From assembly GCA_014799485.1 (NCBI GenBank), contig JAAVHY010000041.1, positions 1 to 31,771 on the forward strand: a DNA stretch of 31,771 nucleotides. The letters run 5' to 3'. Source of the DNA: Clostridiales bacterium (GTDB lineage: Bacteria; Bacillota_A; Clostridia; Oscillospirales; Oscillospiraceae). The notes under the pieces are model-generated. The model was not told where the DNA came from, did not search any database, and saw only the letters and a list, made by a program, of their open reading frames with translations. Below, piece by piece: positions 1-6,404 of this stretch (the first letter of the stretch is position 1; every line of letters starts with the position of its first letter). The position numbers were made by a program, and so were the translations under genes.

Positions 1-12
1 AGACGCTCTTTC

Positions 13-552
13 TTATAGGGTGAATCGGACGGCGTGCGCCTCCGGGCGGGCGGGGTCCAGCAGAAGGATCTCCCGCTTTTTGTCCATGGCGTAGTTGAGG
101 GTGTACTGGGTGCCCCCGGGCGTACCGTTGAACACGGCCAGCACGGCGGTGGAACGGTCCACCATATAGCGGTCCCGGCGGTGCATGCAATAGCGGTCAT
201 AGTGCTGCTGCACCACCGTCTCCAAGTCGCAGCGGTCCAAAATATCCCGCCAGCGGCGGCGCAGGGGATCGGGCCAGCGGTCGGCCTGGGTGGGGCAGGG
301 GACCGCGCCCTCTATGGTCACCTCGGGATATTTCTCCCGCAGCGCCAGAGCCGCCTCGGCAAAATAGAGGTCGCAGCCCATGGCCATGCCGGAGATGAAA
401 TGCCGGAATCCCCGGCGGTACAGTGCCTCCAGCTCCCGGGCCAGACTGCGCTTGGCGGCGGAGCAGCGGGCATCCCCCTCGTCCAGCCCCCAGGGCAGTT
501 TATCCGGCCGGTGGCCGGTGAAGCAGCAGGTTTGATGTTCCACGTAAGCCAC
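13..552 (-). CDS. SLOG/YpsA-like (DUF1273-type) nucleotide-binding protein
   Basis: About 179 residues. Motifs typical of the YpsA/DUF1273 branch of the SLOG (Rossmann-like) superfamily are visible: an N-terminal C-C-F-T-G-H-R-P-D-K-L stretch, a central S-G-M-A-M-G-C-D segment, and near the C-terminus an F-N-G-T-P-G-G-T-Q-Y-T loop, which is where SLOG proteins are expected to bind a nucleotide-like ligand. The reading frame is open further upstream to an ATG at 612, but that ATG lies inside the promoter -35. The GTG at 552-550 has a perfect AGGAGG (560-565) 7 bases upstream, so I place the start there. It is monocistronic here and divergent from ribU. B. subtilis YpsA has been linked to cell division and stress, but the function of this group is unsettled. 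Family call fairly sure; role unknown. Confidence 0.82.
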   Translation of the reverse strand: MAYVEHQTCCFTGHRPDKLPWGLDEGDARCSAAKRSLARELEALYRRGFRHFISGMAMGCDLYFAEAALALREKYPEVTIEGAVPCPTQADRWPDPLRRRWRDILDRCDLETVVQQHYDRYCMHRRDRYMVDRSTAVLAVFNGTPGGTQYTLNYAMDKKREILLLDPARPEAHAVRFTL

Positions 553-583
553 AGGGCGTCCTCCTCTCTGCAAGTCTGGTACG

Positions 584-612
584 ATTGTACTATACGAGGC
601 CAAAGACGTCAA
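584..612 (-). promoter_or_regulatory. SigA-type promoter of the SLOG gene
   Basis: Read on the minus strand, TTGACG (607-612) and TACAAT (584-589) are separated by exactly 17 bases. Transcription would begin near 577, giving a leader of about 25 bases to the GTG at 552. This supports the internal start over the ATG at 612. Confidence 0.75.
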
Positions 613-666
613 GTAAAATTAAACATTAGTTTCAATAAGTTTGGCAGAACGCGGCAAAAAATGGGC

Positions 667-695
667 TTGCATTTTCTGAAGGTATGGCTTATAAT
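667..695 (+). promoter_or_regulatory. SigA-type promoter of the FMN riboswitch-ribU unit
   Basis: TTGCAT (667-672), a 17-base spacer, then a perfect TATAAT (690-695). The start near 702 lies about 18 bases before the riboswitch P1 stem, the usual arrangement. It is divergent from the SLOG promoter, with 54 bases between the two -35 boxes. Confidence 0.8.
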
Positions 696-719
696 ATGGG
701 CGAAACAAGTGAACAAATT

Positions 720-842
720 GTCTTCAGGGCGGGGTGAAATTCCCCACTGGCGGTAAGGGTCCTGACCCAAGTCCGCGACCCGCGAAAGCGGTTGACCCGG
801 TGAAATTCCGGGACCAACGGTATAGTCCGGATGGAAGAAGAC
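720..842 (+). promoter_or_regulatory. FMN riboswitch (RFN element)
   Basis: All the conserved blocks of the RFN aptamer are present in order: TCTTCAGGGC at the 5' edge, GGGTGAAATTCCC, ACTGGCGGT, AGTCCGCGA, a second GGTGAAATTCCGG, GACCAACGGT, and AGTCCGGATGGAAGA at the 3' edge. P1 closes as GTCTTC (720-725) with GAAGAC (837-842). The expression platform lies at 843-921. It holds CCTCC at 850-854, able to pair with the GGAGG of the ribU ribosome binding site (909-913), and a hairpin CGCCTGGAAG/CTTTTCAGGCG (868-893) with only a short following T tract. Translational control by Shine-Dalgarno masking therefore looks more likely than clean termination, but this is not settled. FMN binding should reduce riboflavin import. 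Confidence 0.96.
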
Positions 843-921
843 GCGTGACCCTCCCAAGGTAGTGTCGCGCCTGGAAGACAGTCTTTTCAGGCGTTTCAGA
901 CTATTTTAGGAGGTTTTTGTT

Positions 922-1644
922 ATGTTGGAAAATCTGTCAAAGCTGTGGGCGGCGGTGCAGGAGAACGTGATGTATCTCCTGGTGTTCCTGCTCATATTCG
1001 TGGCCATCTTCGCCGTGGCCACGGCGCTGGAAAGGCTGTGGCTCAAGCCGGAGCGGCAGTCCCCGGCCCGCCGGACGGCCTACGTTGGCATATTCGCCGC
1101 TATCGCCGCTGTGCTGGTGTACTTCGAGTTCGCGCTGCCCTTCGCCCCTCAGTTCTATGAGCTGGACTTCAGCCTGGTGCCGGTGCTGATCTGCTCGTTC
1201 TCCCTGGGCCCGGTGGCCGGGGTGGTGTGCGAGCTGGTGAAGGAGATCCTGAAGCTGCTGCTGAAGGGGACCACCACCGCCTTCGTGGGCGATTTGTCCA
1301 ACTTCGTGAACGGCTGCGCTTTCATCCTGCCCGCGTCGGTGATCTACTTCGCGAAGAAGTCCAGGAAGAGCGCGGTGATCGGTATGGGTGTGGGCACCGT
1401 TGTACTGACGGTGTTCGGCAGTGTTTTCAATGCCGTTTATCTGCTGCCTGCCTTTTCCGCGCTGTACGGGATGCCGTTGGATACCATCGTGGGGATGGGG
1501 ACCAAGGTCAATCCCTCTATCACCAGCGTGACCACCCTGGTGATGTTCGCCGTGGTGCCGTTCAATCTGCTCAAAGGTACATTGGTGTCACTGATCACAT
1601 TTTTCCTCTACAAGCACATCGAGCGTCTGCTTCGGATGAAATAA
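922..1644 (+). CDS. ribU: Riboflavin ECF transporter substrate-binding (S) component
   Basis: A 240-residue polytopic membrane protein expected to bind riboflavin and work with a shared ECF energising module (EcfA/A'/T), which is not in this window. Family features include an L-D-F-S-L-V-P-V-L segment (81-89), E-L-V-K-E-I-L (104-110), G-D-L-S-N-F (123-128) and P-F-N-L-L-K-G (213-219). An extra N-terminal hydrophobic helix (about 16-35) precedes the six core helices, as in many clostridial RibU proteins. ATG 922 has AGGAGG at 908-913, spacing 8. The upstream FMN riboswitch makes the riboflavin assignment secure. The gene is monocistronic, ending in a strong terminator five bases after the stop. 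Confidence 0.94.
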   Translation: MLENLSKLWAAVQENVMYLLVFLLIFVAIFAVATALERLWLKPERQSPARRTAYVGIFAAIAAVLVYFEFALPFAPQFYELDFSLVPVLICSFSLGPVAGVVCELVKEILKLLLKGTTTAFVGDLSNFVNGCAFILPASVIYFAKKSRKSAVIGMGVGTVVLTVFGSVFNAVYLLPAFSALYGMPLDTIVGMGTKVNPSITSVTTLVMFAVVPFNLLKGTLVSLITFFLYKHIERLLRMK

Positions 1645-1648
1645 GATA

Positions 1649-1680
1649 GCGCCCCTCCGGCATGCCGGAGGGGCGCTTTT
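1649..1680 (+). terminator. Rho-independent terminator after ribU
   Basis: A 28-base perfect palindrome (1649-1676, arms GCGCCCCTCCGGCA and its complement) followed by TTTT. On the minus strand the stem is followed by TATCTTAT rather than a T run, so it may only weakly end the convergent gene that stops at 1683. Confidence 0.88.
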
Positions 1681-1682
1681 CG

Positions 1683-2552
1683 TCACAGCGATTTCAGAAA
1701 ATCATACAGCAGGTGCAGGGGGACAAACCCAGCCGCGAAGCTGGCGAGGTTGGCCAGCAGGGCGTAACCAACGCGCCGGCGGCGGCCGTGCTCCTGGAGG
1801 AGCGCGGCGTAGAGCGCGGCCTCCACGGCCCAGATGATGGCCTCTGGGATGATCATCAGAAGGAAATAGTTCAGGAAGTGCCAGCCGGACATGGTGAGGG
1901 TCGCCCCCACAGCCAGGTGCAGGCCGGTTTGCGTGATGATGTTGACCACCACAAATACCAGCCAGCTGTGCTTTTCCCGGAAGCCGAACAGCCAGAAGAC
2001 CAGCCCCTCGATCATGAGGGTGGGGATCAGGGTGGACGCCAGCCGGACAAAAAAGCGCAAAACCGGCGGCGTGGCATCCCGCACGGTGTTGGCCTCCCAG
2101 TCGTAGACGATGTGGCTGACGAACTGCCGGGTGTAGGCCGATTCCGCCACCTTTGCCTCGTCCGCCGTGGCCGCTGCCACCCGGAAGGTTTCAGGCAGAC
2201 CCACGTAGCTGAACCGCCACGTCCCGTCCTCCTGGGGGCGCAGGTCGCCAAACACAGGGGGACTGCCGGACGCGCCGGTGGAGTAGGCCAGCACCCAGCC
2301 GTCCCCTTCTAAGGAACGCAGGTTTTCCAGGATAACGGGGTCACGTTCCTCTACATGGTTGGGATAGGGGTATTCTGTAGGCTTGCCTCTGGTCAGCAGG
2401 TCGAGGTAGAGCTCCCCCTCCGGGGCGTTGACCACGGTGATGGTCAGCTCCGGCTTGGGGCCGAGGTCAGCGTAGGCAGTGGGGATCAGGAACAGGACGC
2501 ACAAAAGCAGGGGCAGGATGGCGCGGGCAAGAGATGTGGATTTCCGTTTCAT
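1683..2552 (-). CDS. Putative secreted/membrane protein of unknown function (signal peptide, outer domain, four TM helices)
   Basis: 289 residues; I do not recognise a characterised family. Residues 1-28 form a clear signal peptide: K-R-K at the N-terminus, a leucine-rich core, and A-Y-A followed by D-L. A roughly 130-residue polar domain (30-160) follows and should lie outside the membrane; it begins G-P-K-P-E-L-T-I and contains Y-L-D-L-L near 49-53. Four hydrophobic segments come next (about 166-190, 196-219, 226-253, 262-286); the third carries glutamates in I-I-P-E and A-V-E-A, unusual inside a helix. The very short last tail places the C-terminus at the membrane. ATG 2552 has AGGAGG 5 bases upstream. 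It appears monocistronic and convergent with ribU. A membrane sensor or envelope-stress protein is possible, but this is only a guess. Confidence 0.7.
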   Translation of the reverse strand: MKRKSTSLARAILPLLLCVLFLIPTAYADLGPKPELTITVVNAPEGELYLDLLTRGKPTEYPYPNHVEERDPVILENLRSLEGDGWVLAYSTGASGSPPVFGDLRPQEDGTWRFSYVGLPETFRVAAATADEAKVAESAYTRQFVSHIVYDWEANTVRDATPPVLRFFVRLASTLIPTLMIEGLVFWLFGFREKHSWLVFVVVNIITQTGLHLAVGATLTMSGWHFLNYFLLMIIPEAIIWAVEAALYAALLQEHGRRRRVGYALLANLASFAAGFVPLHLLYDFLKSL

Positions 2553-2584
2553 TTTGACCTCCTTTTCCGTAAAATGTATCCTCC

Positions 2585-2608
2585 ATGCGGGGGCGCAAAA
2601 CCCCGCAT
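2585..2608 (-). other. Leader hairpin upstream of the 1683-2552 gene
   Basis: An 8-bp inverted repeat, ATGCGGGG (2585-2592) and CCCCGCAT (2601-2608), with an 8-base loop. It lies about 32 bases ahead of the minus-strand start at 2552 with no T run after it, so it is probably a leader or operator structure rather than a terminator. A TTGACA reads on the minus strand just upstream (2632-2637), but no good -10 sits at 17 bases. Confidence 0.4.
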
Positions 2609-2724
2609 GAAACAGTTTACCATGTCAAAGGATCAAAAGCAAGTAAGCTGCCGGCCCGCCCTGGTCAATTTCAACATAGAAACAACTTTGGAATGAAAGC
2701 TTCGGTCAATTTTCACAAAACACA

Positions 2725-2753
2725 TGGACAAAAGAATAGAGGTATGTTAAAAT
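2725..2753 (+). promoter_or_regulatory. Promoter of the nagD-like/MFS/gdpD operon
   Basis: TGGACA (2725-2730), a 17-base spacer, TAAAAT (2748-2753) in an AT-rich setting. The predicted start near 2760 falls immediately before the GAAGATA repeats at 2765-2796, which would therefore lie in the first part of the transcript. Confidence 0.65.
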
Positions 2754-2764
2754 TATTTTAATTG

Positions 2765-2796
2765 CGGAAGATAACGATATTTATCTTCGGAAGATA
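2765..2796 (+). repeat. Alternating GAAGATA repeats, candidate operator
   Basis: CGGAAGATA occurs twice in direct orientation (2765-2773 and 2788-2796), and an inverted copy TTATCTTC (2781-2788) lies between. The first pair forms an 8-bp inverted repeat with a 6-base spacer; the second pair forms TATCTTC-G-GAAGATA with a 1-base spacer. The position just after the predicted transcription start fits a repressor site. The binding protein is unknown. Confidence 0.5.
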
Positions 2797-2809
2797 GAGA
2801 GGTGGGGGC

Positions 2810-3622
2810 GTGACGCGCCTGAGAGAGAAGCGGCTGTTTTTGCTGGACATGGACGGCACCATTTACCTGGATCAGACCCTGTTCCCGGGCACCATCCCGT
2901 TTTTGGAGGCGGTCCGGGCGGCGGGCGGGCGATACCTTTTCCTTACCAACAACTCGTCAAGATCGGTGGACGCGTATATCGCCAAGCTTGCCGGCATGGG
3001 GATCAGAGCCGTGAGGGACGATTTTCTCACCTCGGTGGATGCCCTCATCGCCGATCTGGCCCAGCGTCCCCCATATCGGAAGTGCTACGCCTTTGGCACC
3101 CGTACCTTCCGCCAGCAGTTGACGGAAGCGGGTATACCCGTCACGGACCGTTTGGAGGAGGACGTGGATTGCCTGCTCATCGGTTTCGACACCGAGCTGA
3201 CCTTTCAGAAGCTGGAAGACGCCTGCATCCTGCTGAACCGGGGGGTGGATTTCATCGCCGCCAACCCGGACTGGGTGTGCCCCACCTGGTACGGCTCGGT
3301 GCCTGACTGCGGCAGCGTGTGTGAGATGCTGTTCCGGGCCACCGGCCGCAGGCCCCGGGTCATTGGGAAGCCCCAGCCCGCCATGGCGCGGCTTGCTTTG
3401 GCGCGGACCGGATTTCCCGCCGAGGCGGCGGTGATGGTGGGGGACCGGCTGTACACCGACATCGCCAGCGGCGTCAACGCCGGGATCGACACCGCTTTTG
3501 TCCTGTCCGGCGAGGGTACTCTGGCCGACCTGGAGACCAGTGAGATAAAGCCTACCTGGATATTTGACGATATCGCCGCCCTCCATCGGGCGTGGGATTC
3601 TGACTGCAGCGGAGCTATTTAA
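2810..3622 (+). CDS. HAD-superfamily IIA phosphatase (NagD/phosphoglycolate phosphatase-like)
   Basis: 270 residues, the normal length for subclass IIA HAD hydrolases, which dephosphorylate small phospho-metabolites. Catalytic motifs are intact: motif I D-M-D-G-T with D13 and D15, motif II T-N-N-S-S (46-50), motif III lysine in G-K-P-Q-P (K187), motif IV G-D-R-L-Y-T-D (D212, D217). The C2-type cap lies between motifs II and III. GTG 2810 is preceded by a GAGAGGTGG-type ribosome binding site. It is the first gene of an operon, 21 bases ahead of an MFS transporter and followed by a glycerophosphodiesterase. Some IIA members act on glycerol 3-phosphate or 2-phosphoglycolate; glycerol 3-phosphate is attractive here because of the third gene, but the substrate cannot be read from sequence. 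Confidence 0.88.
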   Translation: MTRLREKRLFLLDMDGTIYLDQTLFPGTIPFLEAVRAAGGRYLFLTNNSSRSVDAYIAKLAGMGIRAVRDDFLTSVDALIADLAQRPPYRKCYAFGTRTFRQQLTEAGIPVTDRLEEDVDCLLIGFDTELTFQKLEDACILLNRGVDFIAANPDWVCPTWYGSVPDCGSVCEMLFRATGRRPRVIGKPQPAMARLALARTGFPAEAAVMVGDRLYTDIASGVNAGIDTAFVLSGEGTLADLETSEIKPTWIFDDIAALHRAWDSDCSGAI

Positions 3623-3643
3623 GAGAGAAGAGGAGAAACAAAC

Positions 3644-4990
3644 ATGAACGAGATGAAGCTGAATAACAAACGCACCATCCTGGTGGGCCTGGCATTCCTG
3701 TCCATCTGCTCCTTCTGGCAGATGTACGACAACCTGGTCCCCCTCATCCTGAAGGGGACCTTCAACCTGGACGAGTCACTTACCGGCGCGATCATGGCGG
3801 CGGACAATATCCTGGCCCTGTTCCTGCTGCCCCTGTTCGGCGGGCTGTCCGACAAGTGCAAACCGGGCAAGCTGGGCCGCCGCACCCCGTTCATCCTGGC
3901 GGGCACCGCCGGGGCGGTGATCCTGATGAACCTGCTGCCCATGCTGGACAACAGCTATTTCCAGCAGGCCGCGCCCTTTAAGCTGGTGTCCTTCATCATC
4001 GTGCTGGGGCTGCTGCTCATCTCTATGGGTACCTACCGCTCTCCCGCCGTGGCCCTGATGCCCGACGTGACCCCCAAGCCCCTGCGCTCCAAGGCCAACG
4101 CCATCATCAACCTGATGGGCGCCGTGGGCGGCGTGCTCTATCTGGGCGTCAGCGTGATCCTGTATCCGGCTGAAAAGACCCGGGGGATGGTCCATGTAAA
4201 TTATCAGCCCCTGTTTATCATCGTGTCCTCCATCATGGTGCTGGCGGTGGCGGCGATGCTGTTCACCATCCGGGAGCCCAAACTGGTGGAGGAAAACCGG
4301 GCGCTGGAGAAAAAGCACCCGGAGTGGAATCTTGCCGAGGACGACGGCAGCGGCAGCGAGGTGCTGCCGAAGCCGGTCAAGAAAAGCCTCATTTTCCTGC
4401 TGGCCTCCATAGCCCTGTGGTACGCGGGATATAACGGCGTGACCACCTGGTTCTCAACTTACGTGTCCGAAGTGATGGGGGAGGGCATCGGCGGCACCAA
4501 TACCTGCCTTATGGTGGCCACCGTAGGCGCCATCGTGTCCTATATCCCCATCGGCGTACTGGCTTCCAAGGTGGGCCGTAAGCGCACCATCCAGGCCGGC
4601 GTGATCCTGCTGGCGGCCTGCTTCCTGGCGGGCTACCTGATGACTGCCCACTCCTCCACCATTACGCCGCTGATGTATGTGGCCTTCGCCCTGGTGGGCC
4701 TGGCCTGGGCGGCCATCAATGTCAATTCCCTTCCCATGGTGGTGGAGATGTGCAAGGGGTCCGACGTGGGCAAATTCACCGGCTACTACTACACCGCGTC
4801 CATGACCGCCCAGGTAATCACCCCGGTGCTGGCGGGCACGTTGATGAAGGAGATCAGCTATCAGATCCTGTTCCCCTATGCCGCGTTTTTCGTGGCCATG
4901 AGCTTTGTCACCATGCTGTTCGTCCGTCACGGCGACAGCAAAGCGGAGGTCAAGACCGGCCTTGACGCTTTTGAGGATATGGACGACTAA
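3644..4990 (+). CDS. MFS transporter (SLC45/GPH-like)
   Basis: 448 residues with about twelve hydrophobic segments. The loop after TM2 has the MFS motif A variant, G-G-L-S-D then L-G-R-R-T-P-F-I-L, as seen in SLC45-type sugar symporters and related groups. A long charged central loop (about 205-245, rich in E and K) separates the two halves, and the start of the second half repeats the layout with V-G-R-K-R-T. The ATG at 3644 has an AGAGGAG ribosome binding site. It lies between a small-molecule phosphatase and a glycerophosphodiesterase, 21 and 32 bases apart, so it is probably co-transcribed and handles a sugar, polyol or phospho-polyol-derived substrate. Substrate and direction are unknown. 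Confidence 0.85.
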   Translation: MNEMKLNNKRTILVGLAFLSICSFWQMYDNLVPLILKGTFNLDESLTGAIMAADNILALFLLPLFGGLSDKCKPGKLGRRTPFILAGTAGAVILMNLLPMLDNSYFQQAAPFKLVSFIIVLGLLLISMGTYRSPAVALMPDVTPKPLRSKANAIINLMGAVGGVLYLGVSVILYPAEKTRGMVHVNYQPLFIIVSSIMVLAVAAMLFTIREPKLVEENRALEKKHPEWNLAEDDGSGSEVLPKPVKKSLIFLLASIALWYAGYNGVTTWFSTYVSEVMGEGIGGTNTCLMVATVGAIVSYIPIGVLASKVGRKRTIQAGVILLAACFLAGYLMTAHSSTITPLMYVAFALVGLAWAAINVNSLPMVVEMCKGSDVGKFTGYYYTASMTAQVITPVLAGTLMKEISYQILFPYAAFFVAMSFVTMLFVRHGDSKAEVKTGLDAFEDMDD

Positions 4991-5022
4991 AGCAGTGCGC
5001 CGCAGATAGAGGAGATTTTCGT

Positions 5023-5850
5023 ATGAAAATGATCACAAAGGCCGGGCTGGGCTGCCTGGGCGGCATGGCCGCCTGGTGCCTGCTGGTCAAGCCCCGGCGG
5101 AACCAGCCGGGGTGGGAGAAGCTGGAGGGCGTCAAGTACGCCCACCGGGGGCTCCACGACGCCGCCCGGGGCGTGCCGGAAAACTCCATGGCGGCGTTCC
5201 GCCGGGCCGTCGAGCACGGCTTTGGCGCGGAGCTTGACGTCCACCTCATGGCGGACGGGAATCTGGCGGTGGTGCATGACAGCGACCTCACCCGGGTATG
5301 CGGCAAACAGGCGCAGATCGAGGATCTCACCGCCGAAGACTTGGCGGCATACCCTTTGATGGGGACAGGGGAGACCATCCCCCTCTTTGGTGAGGTGCTG
5401 GAGCTGTTCGAGGACAAAACGCCGCTGGTCATCGAGCTGAAGGTGGAGCGGGGCAACGCCGCTGCCCTGACCGACGCGGTCATGGCGGCGCTGGAGGGAT
5501 GGCGGGGTACATACTGTGTGGAGTCCTTCCATCCGGGGGTGCTGCTGCGGCTGAAAGAGAGATATCCCCAGGTCCTCCGGGGCCAGTTGAGCGAGAACTT
5601 CATGCGGGGCAGCGAGGTGGGAAATCTGGCCGCCCTCGCGCGGTTCGTGCTCACCCATCTGCTCACCACCGCCTTTACCCGGCCAGACTTTATCGCCTAT
5701 AAGTGGGAGGATCGGAAGGAGCCCAGCCTTCGGCTGATGCGGGCGCTGTACGGCGTCCATGAAATCGGCTGGACCGTCCGGGACCGGGAGACCATGGACG
5801 CCCTGGCCCGGGAGGGGGTAAGCTCCATTTTTGAGCAGTTCATCCCATGA
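5023..5850 (+). CDS. Glycerophosphodiester phosphodiesterase, membrane-anchored
   Basis: 275 residues. It hydrolyses glycerophosphodiesters to sn-glycerol 3-phosphate and an alcohol. The GDPD TIM-barrel motifs are complete: H41-R42-G, P-E-N-S with E53, A-E-L-D-V-H with E70 and D72, V-H-D (H85, D86), and I-E-L-K with E138 and K140. A short N-terminal hydrophobic stretch (about 8-22) could anchor it in the membrane, leaving the catalytic domain on the outer or inner face. ATG 5023 has GAGGAG with spacing 8. It is the last gene of the operon and is followed by a strong terminator. Together with the HAD phosphatase it could turn lipid head-group diesters into glycerol (inference). Confidence 0.92.
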   Translation: MKMITKAGLGCLGGMAAWCLLVKPRRNQPGWEKLEGVKYAHRGLHDAARGVPENSMAAFRRAVEHGFGAELDVHLMADGNLAVVHDSDLTRVCGKQAQIEDLTAEDLAAYPLMGTGETIPLFGEVLELFEDKTPLVIELKVERGNAAALTDAVMAALEGWRGTYCVESFHPGVLLRLKERYPQVLRGQLSENFMRGSEVGNLAALARFVLTHLLTTAFTRPDFIAYKWEDRKEPSLRLMRALYGVHEIGWTVRDRETMDALAREGVSSIFEQFIP

Positions 5851-5876
5851 GGGAAGTCAATGCCAAGGCAAAACCC

Positions 5877-5912
5877 ATGGCCCCGCCGGCAGCTGCCGGC
5901 GGGGCCATTTTT
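5877..5912 (+). terminator. Terminator after the glycerophosphodiesterase operon
   Basis: A 32-base perfect palindrome (5877-5908) built on GGCCCCGCCGGCAG, followed by a run of T to 5912. It isolates the operon from the BlaI-type promoter 27 bases further on. Confidence 0.9.
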
Positions 5913-5938
5913 GTTACCGAACTGTAATTTCTTTCTGG

Positions 5939-5984
5939 TTGACAATGTAAACCTCTCGTGTTATGATTGGACTACAACGTAAAC
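5939..5984 (+). promoter_or_regulatory. Promoter with paired BlaI/MecI-type operators
   Basis: TTGACA (5939-5944), 17-base spacer, TATGAT (5962-5967). Two near-identical boxes flank the -10: ACAATGTAAACC (5942-5953) and ACAACGTAAACC (5973-5984), offset by 31 bases (about three helical turns) and differing at one position. Each contains an ACA-N-(T/C)GTA core like the TACA/TGTA half-sites of BlaI/MecI operators. One covers the -35 and spacer, the other the initial transcribed bases, which fits autorepression by the next gene. Confidence 0.78.
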
Positions 5985-6002
5985 CAATCGGAGGGGGAGC
6001 CT

Positions 6003-6404
6003 ATGGAAGCGAAAAAAGATGCGGGCGGGATCAGACTTACGTCCAGCGAATGGAGCGTGCTTGCCTGCTTGTGGGAGGACAGCCCGCGCACAGTGATGCA
6101 GCTGGTGGCCGTCCTGTCCGAACGGGTGGGCTGGGCCAAGAGCACCACCATTACCACCCTGCGGCGGATGGAGGAAAAGGGCCTGCTCCACTGCGAACAG
6201 ACCGGGAAGGGGAAGCTGTACAGCCCCGCCGTGGAGCGGGAGCAGGCGGTCACCGCCGAGACCCACAGCTTTCTGGACCGGGTGTACCAGGGCAGCGTGG
6301 GGCTGATGATGAGCGCCATGGCCAAGCGTCAGGAGCTGTCTGCCGACGAGGTGGCCGAGCTGAGGGCCATCCTGGACCAGATCGAAGGGAGGGACGTAAA
6401 GTGA
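6003..6404 (+). CDS. blaI: BlaI/MecI-family transcriptional repressor
   Basis: 133 residues, the standard size of this winged-helix family. The N-terminal half (about 9-80) is the DNA-binding domain, with L-T-S-S-E-W-S-V-L-A-C-L-W and T-T-I-T-T-L-R-R-M-E-E-K-G, typical of the recognition helix and wing; the C-terminal helices would dimerise. In this family the partner protease signals and the repressor is then cleaved or released. ATG 6003 has GGAGGG upstream; the open frame extends to 5967 but that region is the -10 and operator. The stop overlaps the GTG of the M56 gene by four bases (GTGA), so the two are translationally coupled. The symbol is by family only; no beta-lactamase is nearby. 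Confidence 0.9.
   Translation: MEAKKDAGGIRLTSSEWSVLACLWEDSPRTVMQLVAVLSERVGWAKSTTITTLRRMEEKGLLHCEQTGKGKLYSPAVEREQAVTAETHSFLDRVYQGSVGLMMSAMAKRQELSADEVAELRAILDQIEGRDVK

Noticed and set aside
553..612. ATG at 612 as start of the SLOG protein
   Set aside because: It overlaps the promoter -35; GTG 552 has AGGAGG at 7 bases.
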